Assembly: GCA_030150505.1 (NCBI GenBank)
Contig: JASLFS010000068.1
Location: 1 to 64,000, forward strand
Reading direction: 5' to 3'
Source: Vitreoscilla sp.
Lineage (GTDB): Bacteria; Pseudomonadota; Gammaproteobacteria; Burkholderiales; Neisseriaceae
DNA: 64,000 nucleotides
Both the position numbers and the translations under genes were made by a program. The notes beneath the pieces were generated by a model. It ran no database searches. It had not been told where the DNA came from and saw only the letters and a list, made by a program, of their open reading frames with translations. Each line of letters starts with the position of its first letter. Position 1 is the stretch's first letter. This document shows, piece after piece, positions 41,335 to 49,938 of the stretch.

Positions 41335-42126
41335 ATGGATAGCAATTTGGTTTTATATGGTGAAATATTTCAAAGCCGGATGCTTTTAGGTACGGCTGCT
41401 TATCCTAGTCCGGTAGTGATGCAACGAACATTGCAAGCAGTGAATCCTGCGATGGTAACGGTTGCTTTGCGTCGCTCTAGTCATTATGGGGAAGCAAGTG
41501 GCCAGGGGTTTTGGGAGTTGTTGCAAACTTTGAATGTGCCTATTTTGCCGAATACGGCAGGTTGTTTGTCAGCGCAAGAAGCGGTTACAACGGCTCAAAT
41601 GGCTCGAGAGGTATTTGAAACGGATTGGATTAAGCTGGAATTAATTGGGGATGATGCGACGTTACAACCTGATGTGTTCCAGTTGGTGGAAGCAGCAGAA
41701 GTTTTAATTCGAGATGGGTTTAAGGTTTTGCCATATTGTACGGAAGATTTAATTGCTTGCCGACGATTGCTTGATGTTGGTTGTGAAGCATTAATGCCGT
41801 GGGGCGCTCCGATTGGAACAGGTTTGGGTGCGACGAATGAGTATGGGCTTAAGATTTTGCGGGATAGATTGCCAGATACGCCATTAATTATTGATGCTGG
41901 TTTGGGCGTTCCGTCCCATGCTGCACAAGTTATGGAGTGGGGTTTTGATGCTGTTTTGTTAAATAGCGCTGTGGCTCGTTCGGGTTCTCCTGAGAGGATG
42001 GGGATGGCATTTGATGCTGCTGTGAAAGCGGGACGATGGGCTTATGAAGCAGGTCCTATTTCACCTCGATATGAGGCGCAAGCAAGTACACCAACTGTTG
42101 GGATGCCATTTTGGCATCAGGAGTGA
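41335..42126 (+). CDS. thiG: Thiazole synthase ThiG
   Basis: A 263-residue TIM-barrel enzyme that condenses deoxyxylulose 5-phosphate, dehydroglycine and ThiS-thiocarboxylate to the thiazole phosphate. Conserved elements are LPNTAGCLSAQEAV, the Schiff-base lysine region WIKLELIGD, and MPWGAPIGTGLG, with DAGLGVPSHAAQVMEWG. It begins three bases after thiS. Confidence 0.97.
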   Translation: MDSNLVLYGEIFQSRMLLGTAAYPSPVVMQRTLQAVNPAMVTVALRRSSHYGEASGQGFWELLQTLNVPILPNTAGCLSAQEAVTTAQMAREVFETDWIKLELIGDDATLQPDVFQLVEAAEVLIRDGFKVLPYCTEDLIACRRLLDVGCEALMPWGAPIGTGLGATNEYGLKILRDRLPDTPLIIDAGLGVPSHAAQVMEWGFDAVLLNSAVARSGSPERMGMAFDAAVKAGRWAYEAGPISPRYEAQASTPTVGMPFWHQE

Positions 42127-42129
42127 TTG

Positions 42130-42753
42130 ATGAGTTCTATTTATTTTCCACGACTGGTTGCACCTTTGGGTTTTTATGCAGTTGTGCCAACAGCAAGTTG
42201 GGTCAAAAAGTGTATTGATGCGGGTGTACATACCGTGCAGTTACGCAATAAAGATTTAACGGGAGATGCATTAAAAGCAGAAGTTCAGGCTTGTGTTAAT
42301 GCGAGTGAAGGTAGTCAAACCCAATTGTTTATTAATGATTATTGGCAGCTTGCTATTGAATGTGGTGCTTATGGGGTGCATTTAGGGCAAGAAGATATGG
42401 ATGTGGCTAATTTGCAAGCCATTGCTCATGCTGGTGTTCGTTTGGGTTTAAGTACCCATTCGGTTGATGAGTTGGATAGGGCATTGAGTGTGAATCCAAG
42501 CTATGTTGCTTGTGGTCCTATTTATGAAACAACGACTAAAAAAATGGCAGCATCGCCACGTGGTTTGGAGCGATTGAGTCAATATGTTGTTCAGGCTGGT
42601 GATACGCCAACGGTTGCGATTGGCGGCATTGATTTAGAACGCATTGATGGCGTATTAAGCACTGGCGTGAGCAGTGTCGCTGTGGTGCGGGGTGTCACAG
42701 AAGCCAGTGATTATTTGGCCGCAATAGAAGCATTCCAATCTTATTTTAAATAA
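42130..42753 (+). CDS. thiE: Thiamine-phosphate synthase ThiE
   Basis: A 207-residue TIM-barrel enzyme joining HMP-pyrophosphate to thiazole phosphate. Motifs are TVQLRNKDLTGDAL, FINDYWQLAIECGAYGVHLGQEDM, GLSTHS and VACGPIYETTTKK. The ATG at 42130 overlaps nothing and lies three bases after the thiG stop. Last gene of the operon, followed by a terminator containing an uptake sequence. Confidence 0.95.
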   Translation: MSSIYFPRLVAPLGFYAVVPTASWVKKCIDAGVHTVQLRNKDLTGDALKAEVQACVNASEGSQTQLFINDYWQLAIECGAYGVHLGQEDMDVANLQAIAHAGVRLGLSTHSVDELDRALSVNPSYVACGPIYETTTKKMAASPRGLERLSQYVVQAGDTPTVAIGGIDLERIDGVLSTGVSSVAVVRGVTEASDYLAAIEAFQSYFK

Positions 42754-42773
42754 AATTGTGTGGGGTAAAATAC

Positions 42774-42809
42774 AGGCTGCCTGAAAGATTACAGGGAGCC
42801 TTTTCTTTT
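42774..42809 (+). terminator. Terminator of the thiamine operon containing an uptake sequence
   Basis: AGGCTGCCTGAA (42774-42785) starts the stem AGGCTGCCTG/CAGGGAGCCT (one mismatch, eight-base loop), followed by TTTTCTTTT. Confidence 0.8.
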
Positions 42810-42872
42810 GATTTCAATGGTATGATAAAACGGTTATTCAATAATAAAACTGATGATGATAAGGAGATTGAG

Positions 42873-43184
42873 ATGAATTCACAAAATTTTTGGGGTAGGG
42901 GAATCCAAACACTGGGGAATGTTTTTTTAAAAGAAGTACTCAATACTATGAAAGTAACCAATAGCACATTGGTGAAGTTTAGCGAAATAAATGATGATGG
43001 TGCATTGCCAATGTACATGGTATATCAACATGAAAATGCTGCTGGTGTTGTTTATTCAAAAGATCATCAACAGGATTCTATTTCGCATAATGAGCTAGAG
43101 TTATCAAGATGCTTTTTTACTTTAGCTGAGGTGGAAAAAGCCATGAATGATGCAAATGCTATTAGGGCTTTTCGTTTTGGATAA
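42873..43184 (+). CDS. Small hypothetical protein
   Basis: A 103-residue soluble protein I do not recognise. It has no signal peptide or membrane helix; mixed helix and strand content is suggested by TLVKFSEINDDGALPMYMVYQHENAAGVVYSKD and a C-terminal helix LAEVEKAMNDANAIRAFRFG. The ATG at 42873 has a very good AAGGAG six bases upstream; a further ATG at 42822 is in frame but lacks a site. It is isolated between two uptake-sequence terminators. Confidence 0.65.
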   Translation: MNSQNFWGRGIQTLGNVFLKEVLNTMKVTNSTLVKFSEINDDGALPMYMVYQHENAAGVVYSKDHQQDSISHNELELSRCFFTLAEVEKAMNDANAIRAFRFG

Positions 43185-43191
43185 TAAAAAA

Positions 43192-43226
43192 AGAGGCTGC
43201 CTGAAACTTTACAGGCAGCCTCTTTT
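43192..43226. terminator. Bidirectional terminator of paired uptake sequences
   Basis: AGAGGCTGCCTG and CAGGCAGCCTCT form a 12-pair stem. The first arm holds an exact AGGCTGCCTGAA (43194-43205); the second (43210-43221, minus strand) reads AGGCTGCCTGTA, one mismatch. T runs flank both sides, serving this gene and the convergent pirin gene. Confidence 0.88.
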
Positions 43227-43232
43227 GATTGA

Positions 43233-44069
43233 TTAGTGATACATTTCTTCAAAAGCTTCCACTAATTCTTCTTTTGTATTCATCACAAAAGGACCATGGC
43301 CTGCAATAGGCTCATTTAATGGTTCTCCTGTTAAAATTAAAAAATGGCTATTTTCTGCAGCCGTAATATGAATTTTTTGTCCCGATAAATCTAAAATAGC
43401 CACACTGCTATCTTCCATGGTTTCTGTATTATTTAGGATGATTTTTCCCGTTAATAGCACCACTAAACTATTATGCAGATTTGGGATAACAAACGATTCC
43501 TGAGCATTTTGCTGTAAATGGATATCCCAGATATTGATTGGGCTAAAGGTCTTAGCTGGGCCATCAACTTCCCCAAAATTTCCTGCAATAACTCGTACCG
43601 AACCTTGGTTAATAGCCACTGTTGGTATGTCCTCACGATTAATCCCTTGGTAGCGTGCTGGCGTTAATTTATCCTTTTTAGGCAAATTCACCCACAACTG
43701 AATCATCTGAAAAATACCACCACGTTGTGAAAATTCAGGAGAATGGAACTCTTCATGAAAAATACCTTTGCCTGCAGTCATCCATTGCACATCACCTTCT
43801 TTAATTACACCGCCAGCCCCACTGGTATCTTGGTGAGCTACTTCACCCTGATAAGCCATTGTTACCGTTTCAAAACCTTTGTGCGGATGTTTACCAATGC
43901 CTCGAGGTTGGCTTGAAGGTTCAAATTCATGTGGAGCAGCATAATCCAAAAGTAAAAAAGGGCTAATGCTTTGAGCAAAGCGTTTGTATGAGAGTAGGTT
44001 TCTAACAGGAAAACCGTCACCAACCCAATGTGTATGTGTATTGCGATAAATACCAATAATATTTTTCAT
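43233..44069 (-). CDS. Pirin family protein
   Basis: A 278-residue bicupin. The N-terminal cupin has the metal ligands of pirin in GKHPHKGFETVT and in the later FHEEFHSPE. RNLLSYKRFAQSISPFLLLDYAAPHEF is the conserved pirin opening. Bacterial pirins (such as YhhW) can act as quercetinases or redox-related regulators; the function here is unknown. The ATG at 44069 is preferred over 44081 because GGGAG lies six bases before it. Confidence 0.92.
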   Translation of the reverse strand: MKNIIGIYRNTHTHWVGDGFPVRNLLSYKRFAQSISPFLLLDYAAPHEFEPSSQPRGIGKHPHKGFETVTMAYQGEVAHQDTSGAGGVIKEGDVQWMTAGKGIFHEEFHSPEFSQRGGIFQMIQLWVNLPKKDKLTPARYQGINREDIPTVAINQGSVRVIAGNFGEVDGPAKTFSPINIWDIHLQQNAQESFVIPNLHNSLVVLLTGKIILNNTETMEDSSVAILDLSGQKIHITAAENSHFLILTGEPLNEPIAGHGPFVMNTKEELVEAFEEMYH

Positions 44070-44189
44070 GATGACTCCCATTCTTTTCTAATTATTTCAT
44101 GTATTAATTTCATTGTATTAGAATAACTAATGTTTATCCAATGAGATAAATTGAAGTAAATGATTAGGAAATTGAAAGAAACAACCATG

Positions 44190-44212
44190 AAAAAAAGGCA
44201 CATTCAGTGCCC
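44190..44212 (-). terminator. Terminator of the MipA/OmpV gene
   Basis: On the minus strand GGCAC, loop TGAAT, GTGCC, followed by a T run. Confidence 0.7.
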
Positions 44213-44235
44213 CTTGTTTCATCAGTATTCTGATA

Positions 44236-44982
44236 TTAAAAACTATAATTCACACCCACTGCAATATTTGAAACAGTCGAGCGTTTGGTCATTGGACTGT
44301 CTTTTACCTCATTGGGTAGAAAATCAAATTTAACGCCAGCAGCAATATGTAGATTATTGGTTGCATTAACAACAGCACCCACGCCAACATATGGCGTTAC
44401 ACTGCTACTAGGATCATATCTTGAAACACCAGTATCCCGAGATTCTGATGATGAAACGCCATAGTAATAATCATTGTGTTTCTTGCTAGACCAAATGGCA
44501 CCAACTTTTGGAACCAATTTGAAATGGTCATTAACTTGGTAAACCATACCACCGCCAGCATCAACATTCACGCCTTTGCTGCGACCTAAAACATCAGCAT
44601 CAACACTGGAGCTCACGAACATTTTGTTTTGAAAAGAATGGCTAGCACCAGCGCCAACTTCAATAGTGGCTTTACGACGATCTAAGCCACGCAAAGCACC
44701 ATCAGCATCACCCGGTTTGAAATTTAGCGGTTGATATTTAACGTGTAAATCAACTTTCGTGGCTTTATTATCAAATAAATAAACACCACCTTTTAAGCCC
44801 TTAATAAACGCCTTGCCATTTTGATATTCTAAATGAGGAACCGGCACCCAATTAGAATCATCACCAGCATAAGGTTTTTGTTGGTAACCAACACCCAAAC
44901 CAATACTGGTTGAATCTTGGGCTAAGGCAATTGTTGAAAATGGTAAAGTAAGTAGTAAAGATGCAATAAGCTTATTATTCAT
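44236..44982 (-). CDS. MipA/OmpV family outer-membrane protein
   Basis: A 248-residue beta-barrel protein with a signal peptide cleaved near ALAQ (about residue 22). Alternating-residue strands and the C-terminal aromatic residue (GVNYSF) indicate outer-membrane insertion by BAM. VPVPHLEYQNGKAFIKGLKGGVYLFD matches the MipA/OmpV family, whose E. coli member scaffolds a murein synthase-hydrolase pair. AGGA precedes the ATG. Monocistronic, with its own terminator. Confidence 0.87.
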   Translation of the reverse strand: MNNKLIASLLLTLPFSTIALAQDSTSIGLGVGYQQKPYAGDDSNWVPVPHLEYQNGKAFIKGLKGGVYLFDNKATKVDLHVKYQPLNFKPGDADGALRGLDRRKATIEVGAGASHSFQNKMFVSSSVDADVLGRSKGVNVDAGGGMVYQVNDHFKLVPKVGAIWSSKKHNDYYYGVSSSESRDTGVSRYDPSSSVTPYVGVGAVVNATNNLHIAAGVKFDFLPNEVKDSPMTKRSTVSNIAVGVNYSF

Positions 44983-45119
44983 GGTTGTCCTGAACTTATA
45001 ATAAATGTATCTGGATTGTGTATTATGGCAAAAATATCCTTATAAATACAATTTATTGCCATTAAATGCACCACAATGACAAAACCACATTTTATGTCAT
45101 CATGAAATGAATCAGAATT

Positions 45120-45150
45120 AAAAAAAGCTACCATATTTGGTAGCTTTTTC
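45120..45150 (-). terminator. Terminator of the AEC / D-2-hydroxyacid dehydrogenase unit
   Basis: AAAAAGCTACC and GGTAGCTTTTT form an 11-pair stem around ATATTT, ending 13 bases before the dehydrogenase stop codon region on the minus strand. T runs on both sides. Confidence 0.85.
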
Positions 45151-45162
45151 TTTCCAATCGTC

Positions 45163-46170
45163 TTATGGACAGATTTCGTTAATACACGCATCTGTTGCTA
45201 ACATATCATGGAAGTTATCATAACTAGTTTCAACCATGTTTGATAACGCTTCATCAGTATTTGAACCAACATGAGGCGTCACCAAAACTCGTGGGAACAT
45301 TTCAATCAATTTCTGAACCACAGGATCAGGTACAGTTTGCCAAGGCATGAATTTTCTTTGGAAAAACTCCGCTTCATTCGAGAACACATCCGTTGCAAAG
45401 CCGCTCAATTTTTTGCTTTCTAAAGCACTTAAAATCGCTTCATTGCACTGAATTTCACCACGAGCAGTATTCACCAAAATGGCATTGTTTTTCATCTTAG
45501 CAATGAACTCACTGTTCACAAACTTCTCATTTTTGCCAGGAATGTAAGGAACATGCAAGCTAACAATATCACTTTGTGCTAGCAACTCATCTTGTGAAAC
45601 AAAATCCACAAACTCTCTGGCTTTGTCTGATTCGAAAATGTCATAGCCAACCACTTTAGCGCCTAAACCTTTAAACAAACGCGCCTCAGCCAAGCCAATT
45701 TTACCCAAACCAATAATCCCAACAGTGCAGTTGTGAATTTCACGAGTAAACATTTCATCATCAATGACAAAATCACGGTAAGCCGATTTCATGGTCATGT
45801 AAGCTGTTTTACGCAATAACATCATCGCCAACGTTACCGATAACTCAGCAATTGCCGTTGGAGAATAAGATGGAACTCTGGCCATGCGAATGCCCAATGA
45901 GCGAGCATATTCAACATCAATGTGGTTAAAGCCAACGGTACGAGTGAAAACATATTTAATACCGTAAGAATGCATAGCATCTAAGTTTTGTTTATCTGCA
46001 ACAGAGTTACCACGCAATAAAACCGCATCATGATTTTTCGCTGTTTCAACATTGTCATGACGTAATAAATCAGGAACCAAAGTTAGCTCATAGTTATGTT
46101 TGTTGAGTTTGTTAAAGTACTCAACTTCATTCGATCTGACGCCGTAGCATGCAATTTTAAACATATTCAT
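45163..46170 (-). CDS. D-2-hydroxyacid dehydrogenase (D-lactate dehydrogenase type)
   Basis: A 335-residue NAD-dependent dehydrogenase of the D-LDH subgroup. TVGFNHIDVEYARSLGI is the substrate domain; VGIIGLGKIGLAEARLFKGLGAKVVGYD is the NAD motif; catalytic Arg is in NTARGE, Glu in the VFSNEAEFF region and His in TPHVGSNT. Fermentative reduction of pyruvate to D-lactate is the most likely reaction. It lies 24 bases after the AEC transporter gene and is probably cotranscribed with it. Two in-frame ATGs at 46170 and 46164 share one AGGTAA site. Confidence 0.9.
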   Translation of the reverse strand: MNMFKIACYGVRSNEVEYFNKLNKHNYELTLVPDLLRHDNVETAKNHDAVLLRGNSVADKQNLDAMHSYGIKYVFTRTVGFNHIDVEYARSLGIRMARVPSYSPTAIAELSVTLAMMLLRKTAYMTMKSAYRDFVIDDEMFTREIHNCTVGIIGLGKIGLAEARLFKGLGAKVVGYDIFESDKAREFVDFVSQDELLAQSDIVSLHVPYIPGKNEKFVNSEFIAKMKNNAILVNTARGEIQCNEAILSALESKKLSGFATDVFSNEAEFFQRKFMPWQTVPDPVVQKLIEMFPRVLVTPHVGSNTDEALSNMVETSYDNFHDMLATDACINEICP

Positions 46171-46194
46171 TTACCTATATGGATTCGTTAAACT

Positions 46195-47247
46195 TTAAAA
46201 GAAAATCTGTTGTACAAGTTCAAGCACGATGATCCAAATGGGGATAAAAACTACCGCCAAAATGGTTGAAATCAAAGAGCCATTAGAAGCTAACAATGCT
46301 TGTCTATCAAAGCTAATTGCATAAGTTGTTATAACCGCTGCAGCAGGAGCCATCATCATTAACACAACCACTGCGATAACTTCGTAACTTAAAGTCATAA
46401 TGCCAGTTGCATGGATAAATAATAAAACAGCAAGAATAACTGCAGGAATTAAAATAACTTTAATGGCAGCATAATACCAAGTTGTTTTGTTTTCAGCAGC
46501 TTGTTTAATATTAATTTGACCCAAAGTGGCACCAATTGATAACCAAGCCAATGGTGAAGCCAAACCCGATAAATATTTCATTGCTTGGAATAACCAAGGA
46601 GCTGTTTTATCAACACGCAAGAAAGCATATTGATTAACATCACCACTGGCATTGGTAATATTCACTTGTGGCAAATAAGATTGGAATGCCCAAATAAGCA
46701 AACCAGCAAATGTTGCGATAATGATTGGATTTAAAAACATTTCTTTAATGTTTTTACTACTCATTTTCATGCCACTCATTTGAATATAGCCATATGAGTA
46801 TAAAAATACACGATAACTAATATTGAAAATTGAGCTTAGCATAACGCCAACAGGACCAAATATACTGCTGATAATCGGCGTACTAAAGAATGTTGTTGAG
46901 CCAAAAATACTCAAGTTTCTTAAAGCAACTTGTTCATCCCCAACATATTTGAAATAGAAAATTTTACTGATAAAAATTAATGCAATGTAAATAATAAAAC
47001 CAAAGATAAGCAAAGTCATGCCATCGGCCATTTTTTGCGGATCATTGTCTTGCATAAATGAAGTGAAAGCTAAAGCAGGTAAAGCAGCAGTCAATACAAC
47101 AGTAGATAAAATTTTACCTACTTGGTTATTAAAAATACCAGCTGTACGGAAGTAATAACCAAGACCAATAATAGATATTGTCGAGAATATCGCACCGATA
47201 ATGGCTGGATTACTTAAGGTTTTTTGGATTAAAGCTAAGATTTCCAT
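46195..47247 (-). CDS. AEC family transporter (possible hydroxyacid carrier)
   Basis: A 350-residue polytopic protein with about ten helices and AEC features: VVLTAALPALAFTSFMQ, FLNPIIIATFAGLLIW, ASPLAWLSIGATLGQ and MMMAPAAAVITTYAISFD. It is unrelated in close detail to the AEC protein at 9.5 kb. Pairing with a D-lactate-type dehydrogenase suggests transport of lactate, malate or another organic acid, which is inference. The promoter lies in the AT-rich 590 bp region upstream. Confidence 0.87.
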   Translation of the reverse strand: MEILALIQKTLSNPAIIGAIFSTISIIGLGYYFRTAGIFNNQVGKILSTVVLTAALPALAFTSFMQDNDPQKMADGMTLLIFGFIIYIALIFISKIFYFKYVGDEQVALRNLSIFGSTTFFSTPIISSIFGPVGVMLSSIFNISYRVFLYSYGYIQMSGMKMSSKNIKEMFLNPIIIATFAGLLIWAFQSYLPQVNITNASGDVNQYAFLRVDKTAPWLFQAMKYLSGLASPLAWLSIGATLGQINIKQAAENKTTWYYAAIKVILIPAVILAVLLFIHATGIMTLSYEVIAVVVLMMMAPAAAVITTYAISFDRQALLASNGSLISTILAVVFIPIWIIVLELVQQIFF

Positions 47248-47287
47248 AATTTAAGCTCACAGACGTTTTGAAATAGTTTCGTTACCT

Positions 47288-47328
47288 ATATTAAATGTTC
47301 AGAAGATGAATAAATTGATAAAGCGCAA
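47288..47328 (-). promoter_or_regulatory. Possible FNR-type promoter of the AEC/D-LDH unit
   Basis: On the minus strand TTGCGCTTTATCAA (47315-47328) fits eight of the ten fixed positions of TTGATnnnnATCAA. TAATAT (47288-47293) follows, which puts the site about 41 bases before the predicted start, the class II FNR position. The first half-site is degenerate. Confidence 0.35.
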
Positions 47329-47426
47329 TGGCATTTATATTATTCATTTATTTAACATAACCAGAAATATAATTAGAAAACTTAACAAAATTAAATTATC
47401 TATTGGTAATAACCGCATCATATTAT

Positions 47427-47464
47427 CATATATATAAATATAATATTCCATATATATAAATATA
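47427..47464. repeat. Direct repeat of 16 bp with two-turn spacing
   Basis: CATATATATAAATATA occurs at 47427-47442 and again at 47449-47464, 22 bp start to start, about two helical turns. It may be tandem binding sites for a regulator or a curved/nucleoid-protein region. Confidence 0.5.
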
Positions 47465-47518
47465 TAGATAGCATGATTTGATTTTGTTTTTAATTCAACG
47501 TCCTATTTTCATTGTTAA

Positions 47519-47557
47519 TAAAATCAAAAATTTTTTGAATAGTTATTTTTGATTTTA
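47519..47557. repeat. Long inverted repeat
   Basis: TAAAATCAAAAAT (47519-47531) and ATTTTTGATTTTA (47545-47557) are perfectly complementary 13-bp arms around 13 bases. It lies in the divergent regulatory region and could be an operator or a hairpin. Confidence 0.5.
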
Positions 47558-47771
47558 TCAGTCTGATTTTAAAGGAATTTTTATTTTTATTTGTACCGGC
47601 GACAAGGTTAATGTCGATTATTTTAATCGTGAGTGGTTAAAAATGAATCCTATGCATTTTTAGCGAAAAAGTAACAATAAATAAGATTTGAATATGAAAA
47701 TAAAATGTTTTCTATGTTCAGAATGGGATTCATCTATTACGAAGTTAATTCACTGACCTGCATATCGATAT

Positions 47772-47799
47772 TTGTTTTTTGAGCAATGGCTGCTATGAT
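47772..47799 (+). promoter_or_regulatory. Candidate promoter of the sulfurtransferase gene
   Basis: TTGTTT (47772-47777), 16 bases, TATGAT (47794-47799), 39 bases before the start codon. Confidence 0.45.
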
Positions 47800-47838
47800 A
47801 AAAAAACCAAATAACAATGAGTAAACCGAGGAGTTTGA

Positions 47839-48678
47839 ATGGATTCAATGTCTAAACCAGTTATAGCTATTAATGAAGTCGCATCAGAATTAGATTCTTA
47901 CGTGATTATTGATGTAAGTAGCGGGAATAATGCTAAAGCTGATTATGAAACTGAACATTTACAAGGTGCTTTATTTGTTGATTTAGGGAAAGATTTATCA
48001 GCAGCAGGACATTCTCCAGATGATGGCGGTCGGCATCCATTGCCAACATTGGAAGAGTTTTCCAAGCTGTTAGGAAAATTGGGGATTGATCCTCGAACTC
48101 CTGTTTTGGTATATGACCAACAAAATAGTGCCAATGCTGCTGCCAGATTCTGGTGGATGTTAACAGCAGTTGGACATCAATTTGTATCTGTATTAGATGG
48201 TGGTTTGCAAGCAGCAAAAGCTGCAGGGTTATCGATGTACAATGGCATTGAGCAAGCTAAGCCAGTAGCTGCTTATCCAGCGCCTCCTGAATGGCTATTG
48301 CCTTTAGCGAGTTTAAATGAAGTTGAATATGCATCAAAAACTGAACGTCAAACATTGATTGATGTGCGTAGCCCAGAGCGTTTCCAAGGTTTAGAAGAAC
48401 CATTAGATACGAAAGCAGGGCATATTCCTTCTGCCATTAATATTCCATTTGTAAGCAATGTTGATGCGGATGGGAAATTTTTGCCAATAGAACAATTAAC
48501 AAAAAAATATGAACATTTTGATGCCGATAATACAATTATCCATTGCGGCTCTGGCGTTACAGCGTGTCAAACATTGTTAGCAATGGCAGCAGCACAATTG
48601 CCTTTGCCTAAACTGTATATTGGCTCATGGAGTGAATGGTCGAGCAGGGATTTGCCCATACAAACAGGCGAAAATTAA
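47839..48678 (+). CDS. sseA: 3-Mercaptopyruvate sulfurtransferase
   Basis: A 279-residue tandem rhodanese. The N-terminal domain is inactive-type (HLQGALFVDLGKDLSAAG; DDGGRHPLPT), and the C-terminal domain carries the active Cys236 in HCGSGVTACQTL. The CGSGVTA loop is the mercaptopyruvate sulfurtransferase signature, unlike the CRKGVTA of thiosulfate enzymes. It transfers sulfur from 3-mercaptopyruvate in cysteine catabolism. GAGGAG is well placed before ATG 47839. Confidence 0.93.
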   Translation: MDSMSKPVIAINEVASELDSYVIIDVSSGNNAKADYETEHLQGALFVDLGKDLSAAGHSPDDGGRHPLPTLEEFSKLLGKLGIDPRTPVLVYDQQNSANAAARFWWMLTAVGHQFVSVLDGGLQAAKAAGLSMYNGIEQAKPVAAYPAPPEWLLPLASLNEVEYASKTERQTLIDVRSPERFQGLEEPLDTKAGHIPSAINIPFVSNVDADGKFLPIEQLTKKYEHFDADNTIIHCGSGVTACQTLLAMAAAQLPLPKLYIGSWSEWSSRDLPIQTGEN

Positions 48679-48681
48679 AAT

Positions 48682-48711
48682 AAAAAAAGCAGATTATTAT
48701 CTGCTTTTTTT
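48682..48711. terminator. Bidirectional terminator between sseA and the MFS gene
   Basis: A run of A, GCAGA, loop TTATTA, TCTGC and a run of T. It serves the convergent genes on both sides. Confidence 0.85.
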
Positions 48712-48723
48712 ATGATTTATAAT

Positions 48724-49899
48724 TTATGATGCTGATTTTATGCTTAAATTTAATTTTGCAATCATGAGAATCACCAATAGGATAAACGGTATCGTAATGA
48801 TATTGACCCAAATCCAACCCAAAGAATTCACGGCTTGTCCTGCAAATAGACTGCCAAAGGCAGAAGCACTGAAAACTAAAAATTCATTCATTCCTTGTAC
48901 TTTGCCTTTCTCATGGTCACGGTAAGCAAAGCTTAATAAGTGTGTGGCGCCAATGAAGGTAAAGTTCCAGCCAATGCCCAGTAACATTAATGAGATAAAG
49001 TAATGATTGTAACTTTGTCCCAGTAAATTAATTAGGGCTGAAATCAAAAGTAAGACACAGCCAGCTAAAACTATGTTTTTAATGCCAAAACGTTTAATCA
49101 AATGCCCAGTGAAAAATGATGGTACAAACATTCCTAAAACATGCCATTGAATCACAATCGCTATTTTATTAAATGCAAAATCATGATCATGCATGGAAAG
49201 CGGAGTTGCTGTCATCAGGAAAACCATAACAGCATAACCAATGACTCCAGAGGCAACAGCAGCAATTAAGATAGGTTGTTGAAATAGTTCCGAATAGCTT
49301 CTACTTGGTAACGGGTTGTTTTGTTTGGTTGAGCTTTGTTGTTGTCGAAGTGGCAAGAAGATAATTAAAAGTAAAGCCAAGATGTACAAAGCAAATAAGC
49401 CAAAAAATGCACCAACAAAAGCATTGCCGCTGTACCATTTTTGTGACCAAATCGCTAAGTTAGGACCCACAATGGCGGCAATCACACCGCCACTCATTAC
49501 CAAGCTAATGGCTCTAGGATGTTGAGATTTCGGGCATTCATCTAACGCGGCAAAACGATATTGTTGTGCTGTTCCTATTGCCAATCCCGTTAGGAATGTT
49601 CCCAATGCGAAAATCGCTAAGCTACTTAAAAATAAACCTTGCATGGCGACCAATGCACCTACGGCACCAATAATATTGCCAATAACAAAGCCTTTTTTGC
49701 GTCCAAATTTTTGCATAAAATGCGCAGCAGGCAAGGTTGAAACAATTAAGCCTAGAAATTGTGCTGCAATTGGAGCGGTAATAAGAGCAGGAGATGAAGC
49801 AAGTTGTTGCCCAATGAGTGCTGATACAGCAACAAGTAAAGTGTTACCAGTTGTTAATAAGGCTTGGGCTAAAGCAAGCCCCCAAACGGTTAAAGGCAT
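48724..49899 (-). CDS. MFS transporter
   Basis: A 391-residue 12-helix major facilitator. The loop 2-3 motif is MQKFGRKKGFVIGN, and GHLIKRFGIKNIVLAG is its counterpart in the second half. The N-terminus (MPLTVWGLALAQALLTTGNTLLVAVSALIGQQLA) and YRFAALDECP resemble the YfkF-like/drug-efflux-like subgroup, but the substrate is unknown. It lies 39 bases after the flavoprotein gene and may be cotranscribed with it. Confidence 0.88.
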   Translation of the reverse strand: MPLTVWGLALAQALLTTGNTLLVAVSALIGQQLASSPALITAPIAAQFLGLIVSTLPAAHFMQKFGRKKGFVIGNIIGAVGALVAMQGLFLSSLAIFALGTFLTGLAIGTAQQYRFAALDECPKSQHPRAISLVMSGGVIAAIVGPNLAIWSQKWYSGNAFVGAFFGLFALYILALLLIIFLPLRQQQSSTKQNNPLPSRSYSELFQQPILIAAVASGVIGYAVMVFLMTATPLSMHDHDFAFNKIAIVIQWHVLGMFVPSFFTGHLIKRFGIKNIVLAGCVLLLISALINLLGQSYNHYFISLMLLGIGWNFTFIGATHLLSFAYRDHEKGKVQGMNEFLVFSASAFGSLFAGQAVNSLGWIWVNIITIPFILLVILMIAKLNLSIKSAS

Positions 49900-49938
49900 G
49901 GCATTTCTCAGTCAATAAAGTCAATAATAAGTTAAAAA

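Larger units (their letters stand above)
47248..47838. other. 590-bp AT-rich divergent regulatory region without genes
   Basis: No credible gene is present; the longest frames are about 20 codons without ribosome binding sites. It separates the AEC/D-LDH unit (minus) from the sulfurtransferase gene (plus) and contains a possible FNR-like site, a direct repeat, a long inverted repeat, short stems such as CGACA/TGTCG near 47600, and a promoter. These are listed separately. Confidence 0.7.

Noticed and set aside
47694..47756. 20-codon ORF in the 590-bp gap
   Set aside because: No ribosome binding site, no conserved features and no adjacent attenuator structure; probably chance.
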